Notes under the pieces: generated by a model
What the model saw: the letters and a program-made list of their open reading frames with translations, nothing else
Told to the model about the DNA's origin: nothing
Databases searched by the model: none
Part shown: positions 15,648 through 23,553 of the stretch, piece after piece
Position numbering within the stretch: the stretch's first letter is position 1
Layout of the letters: each line of letters begins with the position of its first letter
Assembly: GCF_023228785.1 (NCBI RefSeq)
Contig: NZ_JALOAN010000025.1
Span: forward strand, 1 to 32,217
DNA length: 32,217 nt
Origin: Sulfurimonas sp.
Lineage (GTDB): Bacteria; Campylobacterota; Campylobacteria; Campylobacterales; Sulfurimonadaceae
Direction: 5' to 3'
Program-made: the position numbers and the translations under genes

Positions 15648-16384
15648 TACTTTAACTCCAGTTCAAAAGTCGTTATTATCTCTCTATCTTGAAGTATCTT
15701 TGCACTTTGTGCATATACATACTCATCATCTCTTTTGTTTTGTGCTAGATCATAAGAAAACTTTTTAACAATATGTCCTGGATCTGCTTTTAAAAGTAAG
15801 ATCTCATCACTTAGTCTTATGGCTTCCATAAGGTCGTGCGTTATAAAGAGTATGCTTATCTCTTTTTTACTTATCATATCAATCAAGATACTTTGTAGCT
15901 CTTTTTTAAGCCCAATATCAAGAGCGGAAAATGGTTCATCAAGAAACAAAAGTGAGGGTTTTACGACTAGTGCTCTAGCAAAACTAACTCTTTGTCTCAT
16001 TCCTCCACTCAAATCTTTTGGAAATTTCTCAAAATCACTCTCTTCAAGTCCAAACTCTAGGGCTATTTTTTTTGATTTCTCTATGGCTACACTCTTTTTC
16101 TCTCCGGCAGCTAAAAGTCCTAGAGCAATGTTGTCTATAACATTTTTCCATGGAAGAAGTCTTGCATCTTGAAAAGCAAAAGAGCTGCTAGCAAATGTAT
16201 TAGTTGCACTTCCCTCCTCCACATCTAAAAGTCCAGCACAAAGATGTAAAAGTGTAGTTTTACCTCCCCCGCTCGGCCCTACTACAGAGAGAACCTGACC
16301 TTTGTTTAGTGTAAAGTTTATATCACGAAGAATCTCTGTAAAACCAAAGTGATGATTTAGGCTCTTTACTTCTAACTTCTCCAT
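15647..16384 (-). CDS. ABC transporter ATPase, NitT/TauT (SsuB-like) family
   Basis: This 245-residue ATPase is complete: Walker A GPSGGGKTT (36-44), Q-loop FQDARLLPW (71-79), signature LSGGMRQR (125-132) and Walker B LLFLDEP (145-151). QDARLLPW and SFARAL are typical of the nitrate/sulfonate/taurine group. It energises the permease encoded just upstream; the two genes overlap by 13 bases. Substrate cannot be read from the ATPase. Confidence 0.9.
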   Translation of the reverse strand: MEKLEVKSLNHHFGFTEILRDINFTLNKGQVLSVVGPSGGGKTTLLHLCAGLLDVEEGSATNTFASSSFAFQDARLLPWKNVIDNIALGLLAAGEKKSVAIEKSKKIALEFGLEESDFEKFPKDLSGGMRQRVSFARALVVKPSLLFLDEPFSALDIGLKKELQSILIDMISKKEISILFITHDLMEAIRLSDEILLLKADPGHIVKKFSYDLAQNKRDDEYVYAQSAKILQDREIITTFELELK

Positions 16385-17154
16385 AACTCAACCTCTCTTT
16401 TAATCGGCTCTAAAATGATGTACTCAACAAACATAAGTGAGCCTATCATGATAACAACTAAAGCTAAAGCCGTTGGTGTGTCTAACTGGCTTCTAGCAAC
16501 TGCCAAAGATGCACCGATACCATCACTTGTAGCGAGTAGTTCAGCCATTACAACTATCTTCCAAGCCATTCCAAGCCCACTAACCCAAGCAGGAAATACA
16601 TAAGAAAATATATGCGGAAAATAGACATCAAAAAACTTCATATGCCATGGAAGTTTGAAGCTATCTGACATCTCTTTTAGGTCGCCATCAAGTGTTCTTG
16701 TACCCTGCAAGGCTCCCACAAAGATGATAGGAAAAGATGCAACTATAACTGTAAAGATAACAGTTTCATCGCCCATTCCAAACCAGATCATAGCTAAAAC
16801 TATCCATGCAATTGGAGGCATTCCAACTAGTATAGTAACTATTGGGCGGCTCATCATAGATGCAGTGGCAAAAAAACCAGCTAGAAGTCCAAAAGAAGTT
16901 CCAACCACCAAAGATATACCAAAACCAACAGATGCACGGTACAAAGTTGTTTTTATCTCAGCTATAACATTCTCATCTGCTAGCATAGCAACTAGAGTAG
17001 TAAATGTCTCTAATGGCGATGGCAGAACTAAGTTGCCATAGATTTGATTTCCCATATCCCATAGAGCGATAAAAAGCAATATAGAAGCTATAGCACCCCA
17101 ACCACTCCACAAATATGCGGGAAAATCTTTTAGTATCTTTAGTGTGAACTTCAT
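16372..17154 (-). CDS. ABC transporter permease, NitT/TauT family
   Basis: This 260-residue inner-membrane permease has about six membrane segments. The cytoplasmic EAA loop is recognisable as AWKIVVMAELLATSDGIGAS, the form seen in SsuC/TauC-type permeases. The N-terminal LWDMGNQIYGNLVLPSPLET stretch is also typical. Its start directly abuts the stop of the binding-protein gene, and its end overlaps the ATPase gene by 13 bases, so the four genes of this operon are translated in a coupled series. Confidence 0.9.
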   Translation of the reverse strand: MKFTLKILKDFPAYLWSGWGAIASILLFIALWDMGNQIYGNLVLPSPLETFTTLVAMLADENVIAEIKTTLYRASVGFGISLVVGTSFGLLAGFFATASMMSRPIVTILVGMPPIAWIVLAMIWFGMGDETVIFTVIVASFPIIFVGALQGTRTLDGDLKEMSDSFKLPWHMKFFDVYFPHIFSYVFPAWVSGLGMAWKIVVMAELLATSDGIGASLAVARSQLDTPTALALVVIMIGSLMFVEYIILEPIKREVELWRS

Positions 17155-18144
17155 CTAATCCTCTTTATAGTAAAAGCTATCTTGTGGAAGTTTTCCACCT
17201 ATTATTTTAGGGTCTTCTTCCTTTAAAACATTAAAGAAAAACTCTATTTTCTCTTGTACATCTGCTGCACTTTTACTTTTTAGATTTATATGAGCTATAG
17301 AGTCTGCTACTCCATCTTTAGTTAGTAAGTCAATCTCAGAAGCAACTAATTTCCCTGCCTCTTGTGGATGAGACATATACCATTTTAGTGAGTTATCGTA
17401 CTCCTCTAAAAAGCGAGATATAACTTTTTTATCTTTCATACGACCTAAAACAGCCATCCCCGCTTGTGGAATATCTTTGTCGGTGTTAAAAACTCTAGCC
17501 CACTCTTCTTGCAAGTCAACACTTCTATAAAGATCTGGTGCTATTAGTTTGATAGGAAACGAGTCAGTTTTTCTAAGTGCGACTGAAATTGCAGGTTCTG
17601 CTAGAAGAGAGTGATCAATGCGTCGCATGATCAACATCTGCATTGCGTCTATTGGATTTGATACATAAACAAGTTCAAAATCTTTCTTTGGATCTAGTCC
17701 TTGTTTTTTTAGAAGTTGCACAAATACGATATCTGGCATATCTGCGCGAAATGGAACTGCAATCTTTTTGCCTTTAAAGTCTTTGAGAGTTTTTAGAGTG
17801 TTATCTCTACTTATCATCCCTAAAATTCCCCAAACAGAAACATTTAGGAGTCTTATATCTACACCTTTGTTGTTAAGAATCGCCGCTGTATTTGTTGGAA
17901 CTGCAACAAAATCAACATCTCCTTTTATAACAATAGCACGAAGTTCATCTGGATTTTTCCAAAGTCTAAACTCTACTTCTTTTGCAACATCTTTAAGTGC
18001 ATTTGTTTTAATCATGTGCAGTAACGGATGAGATACAGATGCAAATGGTCCAGCAATAACTATCTTCTCAAGCTTTTCTTGTGCATTTAATGTGTTTATA
18101 GTTAGCAGCACAATGACTAAAAAAGCGTTTGTTAAAATTTTCAT
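17155..18144 (-). CDS. Periplasmic substrate-binding protein, NMT1/TauA-like
   Basis: This 329-residue protein has a Sec signal peptide (about 1-21, ending LNA) and a type II periplasmic-binding fold of the NMT1/THI5-TauA kind. Visible elements are the LKDFKGKKIAVPFRADMPDI and IDAMQMLIMRRIDHSLLAEP stretches and a repeated lobe structure. Family ligands range from nitrate and sulfonates to thiamine precursors; none is indicated directly. AAAGGAAA precedes ATG 18144. A Fur-like box (18188-18202) next to a TACTAT -10 (plus-strand 18175-18180) suggests iron repression, which would point to an iron chelate, a chelate fragment or a compound needed under iron starvation. Confidence 0.85.
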   Translation of the reverse strand: MKILTNAFLVIVLLTINTLNAQEKLEKIVIAGPFASVSHPLLHMIKTNALKDVAKEVEFRLWKNPDELRAIVIKGDVDFVAVPTNTAAILNNKGVDIRLLNVSVWGILGMISRDNTLKTLKDFKGKKIAVPFRADMPDIVFVQLLKKQGLDPKKDFELVYVSNPIDAMQMLIMRRIDHSLLAEPAISVALRKTDSFPIKLIAPDLYRSVDLQEEWARVFNTDKDIPQAGMAVLGRMKDKKVISRFLEEYDNSLKWYMSHPQEAGKLVASEIDLLTKDGVADSIAHINLKSKSAADVQEKIEFFFNVLKEEDPKIIGGKLPQDSFYYKED

Positions 18145-18187
18145 AAATTTTCCTTTAAATATTTGTTATTTGACATAGTATCCTTAT

Positions 18188-18202
18188 TGATATTAATTAT
18201 CA
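18188..18202 (-). promoter_or_regulatory. Fur box A, upstream of the ABC-nnrS operon
   Basis: TGATATTAATTATCA matches the 7-1-7 Fur pattern TGATAATnATTATCA at 13 of 14 defined positions. It lies next to the minus-strand -10 TACTAT, a position suited to repression. The background is A+T-rich, so binding is a prediction. Confidence 0.6.
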
Positions 18203-18244
18203 TTGACATCAATCAAGATGAATATTATAAGATTAAGAAGATTA

Positions 18245-18259
18245 TGATAATGATTATTA
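18245..18259 (+). promoter_or_regulatory. Fur box B, upstream of tonB
   Basis: TGATAATGATTATTA matches the 7-1-7 Fur pattern at 13 of 14 defined positions, 41 bases before the tonB ATG. With box A it gives each divergent operon its own site. Confidence 0.65.
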
Positions 18260-18300
18260 GTTTAATCAAGATTTAAGTTTTTCTTATCTAAGATTGCAAA

Positions 18301-18984
18301 ATGTATTTATCACTTAAAGAAAAAAAGTCTCCAAAAGAGCATAAATTTTTACTGTTATTAAGTGTATTTCTAGTTCTAAGCACGTTGTCTACTCTTTTTC
18401 AAGCTAATAAGTATATCACTATTTCTAGTGAAGTAGTACAAAAAGAAAAAAAGAGAATATTAGCTTTAGTAATAAATCCAGCTCCAATAAAAAAAGAGAT
18501 AATTAAAGAAAAAGTTATAGAAAAACCAAAAAAGAAACCAAAACCTATAAAAAAAGAGATATTAAAAAAAGAAGTTATTAAAGACAAGGTTGTAAAAGAG
18601 GTAGTTGAAAAAGAGATAGTTCAAACCGAAGTGGAAACTAAACAAGAGATAGTCCAAAAAGTTGAGCAAGTTGAAAAACCTATCTTTGATGAGAAGGCGA
18701 AGGAGAGTTTTATAGCCGGTCTTTACGAGATGCTAAATGAGAACAAACACTATCCAAAAATGGCAAAAAGAAGAAAGTTAGAAGGAGTTTGCGAAGTTAG
18801 TTTCACACTTAGCAAAGATGGAAGACTTAAAGATATTTTTTTAAAAGAGGCTTGTGGACACTCTATCTTAGACAAGGCAGCTCTGAAAGTTGTTAGATCC
18901 GTAGAGTTTTACAAACCCATCCCAGATAGCGTGAGTTTAAGCTCACTACATCTAAATATACCCATAAAATACGCAAGGAATTAA
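18301..18984 (+). CDS. tonB: TonB energy-transducing protein
   Basis: This 227-residue protein has one N-terminal membrane helix (about 16-33), a long charged periplasmic linker rich in Lys, Glu, Val and Pro (45-132), and a C-terminal TonB domain (about 140-227) with the YPKMAKRRKLEGVCEVSFTL core. TonB transfers proton-motive energy from ExbB-ExbD to outer-membrane receptors. The linker has more Glu-Val-Lys and less Pro than in enteric TonB, as is common in this phylum. No strong ribosome-binding site precedes ATG 18301. exbB follows after one base. Confidence 0.9.
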   Translation: MYLSLKEKKSPKEHKFLLLLSVFLVLSTLSTLFQANKYITISSEVVQKEKKRILALVINPAPIKKEIIKEKVIEKPKKKPKPIKKEILKKEVIKDKVVKEVVEKEIVQTEVETKQEIVQKVEQVEKPIFDEKAKESFIAGLYEMLNENKHYPKMAKRRKLEGVCEVSFTLSKDGRLKDIFLKEACGHSILDKAALKVVRSVEFYKPIPDSVSLSSLHLNIPIKYARN

Positions 18985-18985
18985 A

Positions 18986-19495
18986 ATGAATATACATCAG
19001 TTTATAGATCAAGGCGGAGTTATTATACTCATACTCATCGCTATGTTAGGCTTTGGTCTTATCATCATGTTATGGAAGTTTTTGATCCTTCTAAGCTTTA
19101 TGATAAAGAAAAAAGATAGATGCAAAGACTGTTTAGAAGTACTACCGCAAAATAGTGATATTTCAATGGTTGAGTTAGTTGTTCATGAGAAGATGCACTC
19201 GCTTGAACGTGGTTTAGAGAGTGTCAAGATCATTGCAACTATCTCTCCACTTTTGGGGCTTTTAGGAACTGTTATAGGGATCTATACTGCTTTTGTTAGC
19301 ATCTCTGTGCATGGCTTGGGAGATCCTAGCTTTTTTGCAGATGGGATCTCAATGGCTATGATAACTACTATTGCAGGGTTAATTGTTGCCATTCCGCACT
19401 ATGTTGGTTATAACTATTTAGTTGCCATGATGGACAAACTTGAACTCTCTTTTACTCAAGAGATCTACACCTTTATAAAGCTTAAAGATGCGTAA
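18986..19495 (+). CDS. exbB: ExbB, MotA/TolQ/ExbB proton-channel protein
   Basis: This 169-residue inner-membrane protein has three membrane segments: about 12-40, then a pair near 85-112 and 120-150. The conserved ISPLLGLLGTVIGIYTAF and SMAMITTIAGLIVAIPHYVG regions line the proton channel. It is the short epsilon-type ExbB without the long N-terminal extension of pseudomonads. It overlaps exbD by 8 bases, so subunit synthesis is coupled. Confidence 0.92.
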   Translation: MNIHQFIDQGGVIILILIAMLGFGLIIMLWKFLILLSFMIKKKDRCKDCLEVLPQNSDISMVELVVHEKMHSLERGLESVKIIATISPLLGLLGTVIGIYTAFVSISVHGLGDPSFFADGISMAMITTIAGLIVAIPHYVGYNYLVAMMDKLELSFTQEIYTFIKLKDA

Positions 19496-19871
19496 GAGAC
19501 GACCAACAATAGCACCAGATCTAACACCTGTTATAGACATTGTTTTTATCTTGCTTATTTTCTTTATGGTTAGTTCTGTCTTTAAAAAAGAAGATGTCAT
19601 TTTAGCTCTAAACTTGCCAAACTTAGAAGCTAGTGCAAAAGAGACACAAGAAAAAAGTGTAACTATAGAACTTAGCAAAAAAGAAATAGCAGTTGATGGC
19701 AAAAAGAAAGGTTTTGAGAACTTAGATGAGCTTTTTTCTACTTATGAAAAGAGTATTCAGATCCTCATATATATAGATAAAGAAGTGGAGTATGAGAGAG
19801 TTATGAAGCTCTTTGAGATACTTCAAGAAAATGAGCTAACTTCATTTTCATTGGTTGCAAAACCACACTAA
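19488..19871 (+). CDS. exbD: ExbD, biopolymer transport protein
   Basis: This 127-residue protein has one N-terminal membrane helix bearing the proton-carrying Asp (PVIDIVFILLIFF, in the segment LTPVIDIVF), followed by a periplasmic domain with the EKSVTIELSKK and EYERVMKLFEILQE elements of ExbD/TolR. It works with ExbB and TonB encoded just upstream. A cluster of hairpins follows its stop codon. Confidence 0.92.
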   Translation: MRKRRPTIAPDLTPVIDIVFILLIFFMVSSVFKKEDVILALNLPNLEASAKETQEKSVTIELSKKEIAVDGKKKGFENLDELFSTYEKSIQILIYIDKEVEYERVMKLFEILQENELTSFSLVAKPH

Positions 19872-19924
19872 GAGCCTTTGCATTGGCTCTACTATTGTAG
19901 AGCTTTTGGAGATGCTTGGCATCT
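19871..19924 (+). terminator. Cluster of overlapping hairpins after exbD
   Basis: Three stems occur in 54 bases: AGAGCC/GGCTCT (19871-19890); GCTCTAC-TATT-GTAGAGC followed by TTTT (19886-19907), the best intrinsic terminator; and AGATGC-TTG-GCATCT (19910-19924). The first two share bases, so they exclude each other. This probably terminates tonB-exbBD before the separate receptor promoter. Confidence 0.65.
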
Positions 19925-19962
19925 ACTTTAAATAAAATATAGACAGCTTTAATCTTATCAAT

Positions 19963-19977
19963 TGATATTGATTATTA
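19963..19977 (+). promoter_or_regulatory. Fur box C, upstream of the TonB-dependent receptor
   Basis: TGATATTGATTATTA matches the 7-1-7 Fur pattern at 12 of 14 defined positions, 25 bases before the receptor ATG and downstream of the exbD terminator. Confidence 0.55.
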
Positions 19978-20002
19978 TGACTGTTACAATAAAAGGGAAA
20001 AA

Positions 20003-22123
20003 ATGAAAAAAATTACAATAAGTGCATCTCTTGCATTACTTATGAGCAACTACGCTTTTGCGGCTGAAGATATGAAAGCTATCGAAGTTGTAAGTATTGC
20101 AACTAAAACACAAAAAAGTATAGATGGGGTTGCTGCTACTGTAGATGTAGTTACGCAAGAGGATATAGAGAAGATGGGAGCTTCTAACTTAGGAGATATC
20201 TTAAGTAAAACTTCTGGGCTTGTTATGCAGTATGGAACTTTTCCAAGTGCAAGTTCAAAAAGTAAGTCATCTATCTCAATACGAGGTATGGGTGCAAATG
20301 GAACTCTATTTTTGCTAGATGGAAGACGCTTAGCTGGAGAGGTTAAAAACCCTTATGACCTGCAAAGAATCCCTGCATCTATCATACAAAGAATAGAAAT
20401 AGTCAAAGGTCCTATGAGTTCGCTTTATGGAGCAGATGCAGTTGGTGGGGTTATAAACATCATCACCAAACGACCTACTGATGAGATGAAGATAAGTTAT
20501 GATGCAAGATATGGGATGAATGAAGACTCAGATGCACAAACCACAAACCTAGCTTTAAGCATACAAGGCAAAAGCAATGGCTTTGGCTATAGTGCTTATA
20601 GTTCTTACATAACAACTAAGCCTTATGAGCAGAGTGAAGTGGCTGATGTTTGGATTCCTACTGGGAAGAAACCTTCTCAAACTCCTATTGCAGTTTTTCC
20701 TGATATGACTAGTATAAAAGATAACTATAACACTGATACTACATATAGAGAAGATAGCGAGATCTATACTCTAGGAACAAGACTCACTTATGATTTTAGC
20801 TCTAACCTAACTGCAGGTATAGATATTAACTACTTCAAAGAAGAGAGAGATGGTGTTTATATTGGCTTCGTTCATCCATCAAACTATAAGTTTACTGCTG
20901 GCCCAAATGTAGGAAAAAATATACCGACATGGAATGTTCCTGTAAACTCACACGATGAAAACAACAGACTAGATCTGAGTGTAGATCTAGAGTATGCACC
21001 TACAGATGAGCTAAACATAAAAACAAGGATCTATAACTCTAAGTATGAAAAAAGAAATACAACTACTGCTAAATATTGGAGTGATTTTGGTTACACCTCA
21101 GAAGAAGCTTCTAAAAATGCTGCTATGAACGCTGATGTTGATATCACAACTTATGAAGCATCTGCATCTTACTTAGCTACTGATGCACACCTCTTAACTG
21201 GTGGACTTGAGTATAGAGATGAGAAAAGAAAGTCTTCAGTTTTTACTAACAATGTCGGTACAACTGAGAAAAAAGTTGATTATAAATCAATCTACTTGCA
21301 AGATGAGTGGGAAGTAACAGAAGAGTTCAATACAATTCTTGGTGCTAGATATGAAGAGATTAGCAACGCTGAGGACAAACCAACATTTAGAGTTGGCGGG
21401 ATCTATGAGTTTGACAAACTAGCAAAACTAAGAGCAAACTTTGCACAAGGCTTCAGAACTCCAGATATTAGAGAGTTATATATAAATATGAATACTCCAA
21501 ATGGCCCTCAAAGAGGTGCTGATATTTTAGGTTATAACTTAGAGCCAGAATCAACAAACGCTTATGAAATAGGATTGGGTGGGCGAAACTCCAATCTAAG
21601 CTATGACCTTGTTATTTTTTATAACCAAATTACAAATAAAATCCAGCAAGTACAAAAAGGTGCTATTTATACTTACGAAAATGTTTCAGATGCAAACACT
21701 AAGGGCTTAGAACTATCTTTTAGCTACTTACTGCTTGAGAACTTAAGCTCAAAATTGGCTTACAATGAGCTAATGACTGAGGATGAAAAAACAAAAAAAG
21801 ATCTTGAGTTCAATCCTGATAGAACTTTAATGTTAAGTTTTGACTATCAAGTTACAAAAGATTTAAATCTTGGACTAATGGGAAAATATATAGGACAACA
21901 ACACTATACAAAAGTTATAAATGAAGGTGCACCGACTCAAACTTTGATTCCTAACTCTAAAACAGATGCTTACACTCTTGTAGATCTGACTTTTGGATAC
22001 AAAATAGACAAGATGTTAGAGATCTATGGCGGAGTTAACAACCTTGGCAATAGTGGTGTAGAAGATATACTTGGTTCAAATGTAGGAAGATACTACTTTG
22101 CAGGTTTAAGAGGTAGTTTTTAG
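20003..22123 (+). CDS. TonB-dependent outer-membrane receptor, catecholate/FepA-like
   Basis: This 706-residue receptor has a signal peptide (1-20, ending AFA), a TonB-box-like EVVSI (28-32), and a plug domain (about 40-155) with SISIRGMGANGTLFLLDGRR and GPMSSLYGADAVGGVINIIT. A 22-strand barrel follows and ends in the aromatic terminus YYFAGLRGSF. The plug resembles receptors for ferric catecholates (FepA, ViuA, IrgA type), but the ligand is not determined. AAGGG precedes ATG 20003. Fur box C and the tonB-exbBD genes upstream support an iron role. A 9-bp A/T hairpin, GTAGTTTTT/AAAAACTAC (22113-22142), overlaps the stop. Confidence 0.9.
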   Translation: MKKITISASLALLMSNYAFAAEDMKAIEVVSIATKTQKSIDGVAATVDVVTQEDIEKMGASNLGDILSKTSGLVMQYGTFPSASSKSKSSISIRGMGANGTLFLLDGRRLAGEVKNPYDLQRIPASIIQRIEIVKGPMSSLYGADAVGGVINIITKRPTDEMKISYDARYGMNEDSDAQTTNLALSIQGKSNGFGYSAYSSYITTKPYEQSEVADVWIPTGKKPSQTPIAVFPDMTSIKDNYNTDTTYREDSEIYTLGTRLTYDFSSNLTAGIDINYFKEERDGVYIGFVHPSNYKFTAGPNVGKNIPTWNVPVNSHDENNRLDLSVDLEYAPTDELNIKTRIYNSKYEKRNTTTAKYWSDFGYTSEEASKNAAMNADVDITTYEASASYLATDAHLLTGGLEYRDEKRKSSVFTNNVGTTEKKVDYKSIYLQDEWEVTEEFNTILGARYEEISNAEDKPTFRVGGIYEFDKLAKLRANFAQGFRTPDIRELYINMNTPNGPQRGADILGYNLEPESTNAYEIGLGGRNSNLSYDLVIFYNQITNKIQQVQKGAIYTYENVSDANTKGLELSFSYLLLENLSSKLAYNELMTEDEKTKKDLEFNPDRTLMLSFDYQVTKDLNLGLMGKYIGQQHYTKVINEGAPTQTLIPNSKTDAYTLVDLTFGYKIDKMLEIYGGVNNLGNSGVEDILGSNVGRYYFAGLRGSF

Positions 22124-22151
22124 TTTATATTTAAAAAACTACAAATCTACT

Positions 22152-22217
22152 TGATAATGATTACTGATTTAAATAAAAAATAAGTTTTCTACTCTATAAT
22201 TATGATATTAATTTTCA
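22152..22217 (+). promoter_or_regulatory. Porin promoter with two Fur-like boxes (D and E)
   Basis: Box D, TGATAATGATTACTG (22152-22166), matches 11 of 14 and box E, TGATATTAATTTTCA (22203-22217), matches 12 of 14 Fur positions. They bracket the -10 TATAAT at 22195-22200, a layout suited to iron repression of the porin gene. Confidence 0.5.
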
Positions 22218-22244
22218 AAATTGAACTCAAGGGGAGTTGAGAAT

Positions 22245-23492
22245 ATGAATAAAATTGTAAAACTAAGTTTGGTAACTACCATCGCACTTAGTACACTTGC
22301 TTTTGCTGAGGATGTAAAGACTTCTAAAGAAGCAAAAAACTTAACTCAAATGTTTAGTGATGGCGAAGTAAGCGGACAAATTCGTTTAGGCTATGCTACA
22401 AACAAGGTTGAGATTACTGGAGATAAAGATACTTATGCAACAGCAGTGGGTGGTCAACTAAAGTATAAGACTGCTTCACTTATGGGTATTAGTCTTGGTG
22501 CTGCGATGCAAACATCTCACTCTATAAACAGACTTAGTGGTAATAATACTAAATATAACGATGAGATGGCATCAAGCCAAAAGAGTTATACAGAATTAGC
22601 TGAGGCTTATTTGAACTTCTCATACGATGGATTTCATTTTCGTGGTGGCCGCCAACTTATAGACACTCCCCTAGCAGATAGTGATGACATTAGAATGACT
22701 CCTCACACTTTTGAGGCTTACATTGCTTCATATACATTTAAAGATCTAGGTCTTGCCTTTATCGCTGGTAATATTTTATCTTGGCAAGGTGTGGATACAG
22801 AGTATGCGAATGCAGAAAACAATTCTTGGGCTGATACTGGCAAAGATGGAACAAGAGTTGGTGCTATAACATATGCGGATCACTATTTAGAAGCAAGTGT
22901 TTGGTACTATGATGTTACAAAAGAAGTAACTGCTTTTTATGCTGATGTCTTAGGAACTATCCCTGTAAATGAAGATATTGAGATTAAAATAGGTGCTCAA
23001 TACCTAACTGAAAATGATCAAAAAAAAGATGGCGTTAGTAGCGATATAGACGGTAGCATCATGGGTACTATGGTTGAGGCTAATTTATATGATCTAACTC
23101 TAACTGGTGCTTATAATCGAGTTAGTGTAAATAATACTAAATCAGTCTTTGAAGGTTTTGGTGGTGGATCTTCATATACAAATTTAGACACAGTTACAGC
23201 TGGAACTCTGCATGATGGTAGTTATGGAGATGGTAAATCTTTTATGCTTGGTGCAAGTTACGAGATAGCTGGATTTACTATATTTGGGGCGTATGGAGAT
23301 TATAGAGCTGATGCAATTGCAGGTGGAATTAAGGCTCATGTAACTGAGATGAACTTTGGCGCTGAGTATGAATATAACGACGGTGAAGCTGATATCGCTC
23401 TTATCTACGCTATAGGCGAAGACAAAGAGTCATCAACTAAAACAGAGTTTGACAATGACCGTATTCAAATAGTTTTGAACTATAACTTTTAA
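22245..23492 (+). CDS. Opr-type outer-membrane porin
   Basis: This 415-residue beta-barrel protein has a signal peptide (1-21, ending LAFA). Its alternating amphipathic strands contain GQIRLGYATN, SYTELAEAYLNFSY and FHFRGGRQLIDTPLADSDDI, and it ends with the barrel terminus IQIVLNYNF. The RGGRQLIDTPL loop is typical of the Campylobacterota Opr/OprD-like porins. I chose ATG 22245 because GGGGAG at 22231-22236 is well spaced, although an in-frame TTG lies upstream at 22221. Its place after the receptor and its Fur-like boxes suggest that it admits a small substrate relevant to the same uptake system. Confidence 0.85.
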   Translation: MNKIVKLSLVTTIALSTLAFAEDVKTSKEAKNLTQMFSDGEVSGQIRLGYATNKVEITGDKDTYATAVGGQLKYKTASLMGISLGAAMQTSHSINRLSGNNTKYNDEMASSQKSYTELAEAYLNFSYDGFHFRGGRQLIDTPLADSDDIRMTPHTFEAYIASYTFKDLGLAFIAGNILSWQGVDTEYANAENNSWADTGKDGTRVGAITYADHYLEASVWYYDVTKEVTAFYADVLGTIPVNEDIEIKIGAQYLTENDQKKDGVSSDIDGSIMGTMVEANLYDLTLTGAYNRVSVNNTKSVFEGFGGGSSYTNLDTVTAGTLHDGSYGDGKSFMLGASYEIAGFTIFGAYGDYRADAIAGGIKAHVTEMNFGAEYEYNDGEADIALIYAIGEDKESSTKTEFDNDRIQIVLNYNF

Positions 23493-23506
23493 CTCTTACT
23501 TCTAGT

Positions 23507-23553
23507 TTTTCTACTTTATACTCTTTTTTGAAAAAAATTATTAAAGTAGAAAA
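23507..23553. terminator. Bidirectional terminator-like inverted repeat between porin and restriction gene
   Basis: TTTTCTACTTTA (23507-23518) and TAAAGTAGAAAA (23542-23553) are perfect 12-bp arms. The loop holds a further T6/A6 pairing. The right arm lies within the last codons of the convergent endonuclease gene, so it may end transcription from both sides. Confidence 0.55.

Noticed and set aside
15819..17041. Long plus-strand ORFs opposite the ABC genes
   Set aside because: They lie entirely antisense to well-supported permease and ATPase genes and show no domain or start signals.
18480..18690. Repeated Lys/Glu/Val stretch as a DNA repeat or CRISPR
   Set aside because: It is the charged periplasmic linker of TonB; there is no regular unit with spacers.
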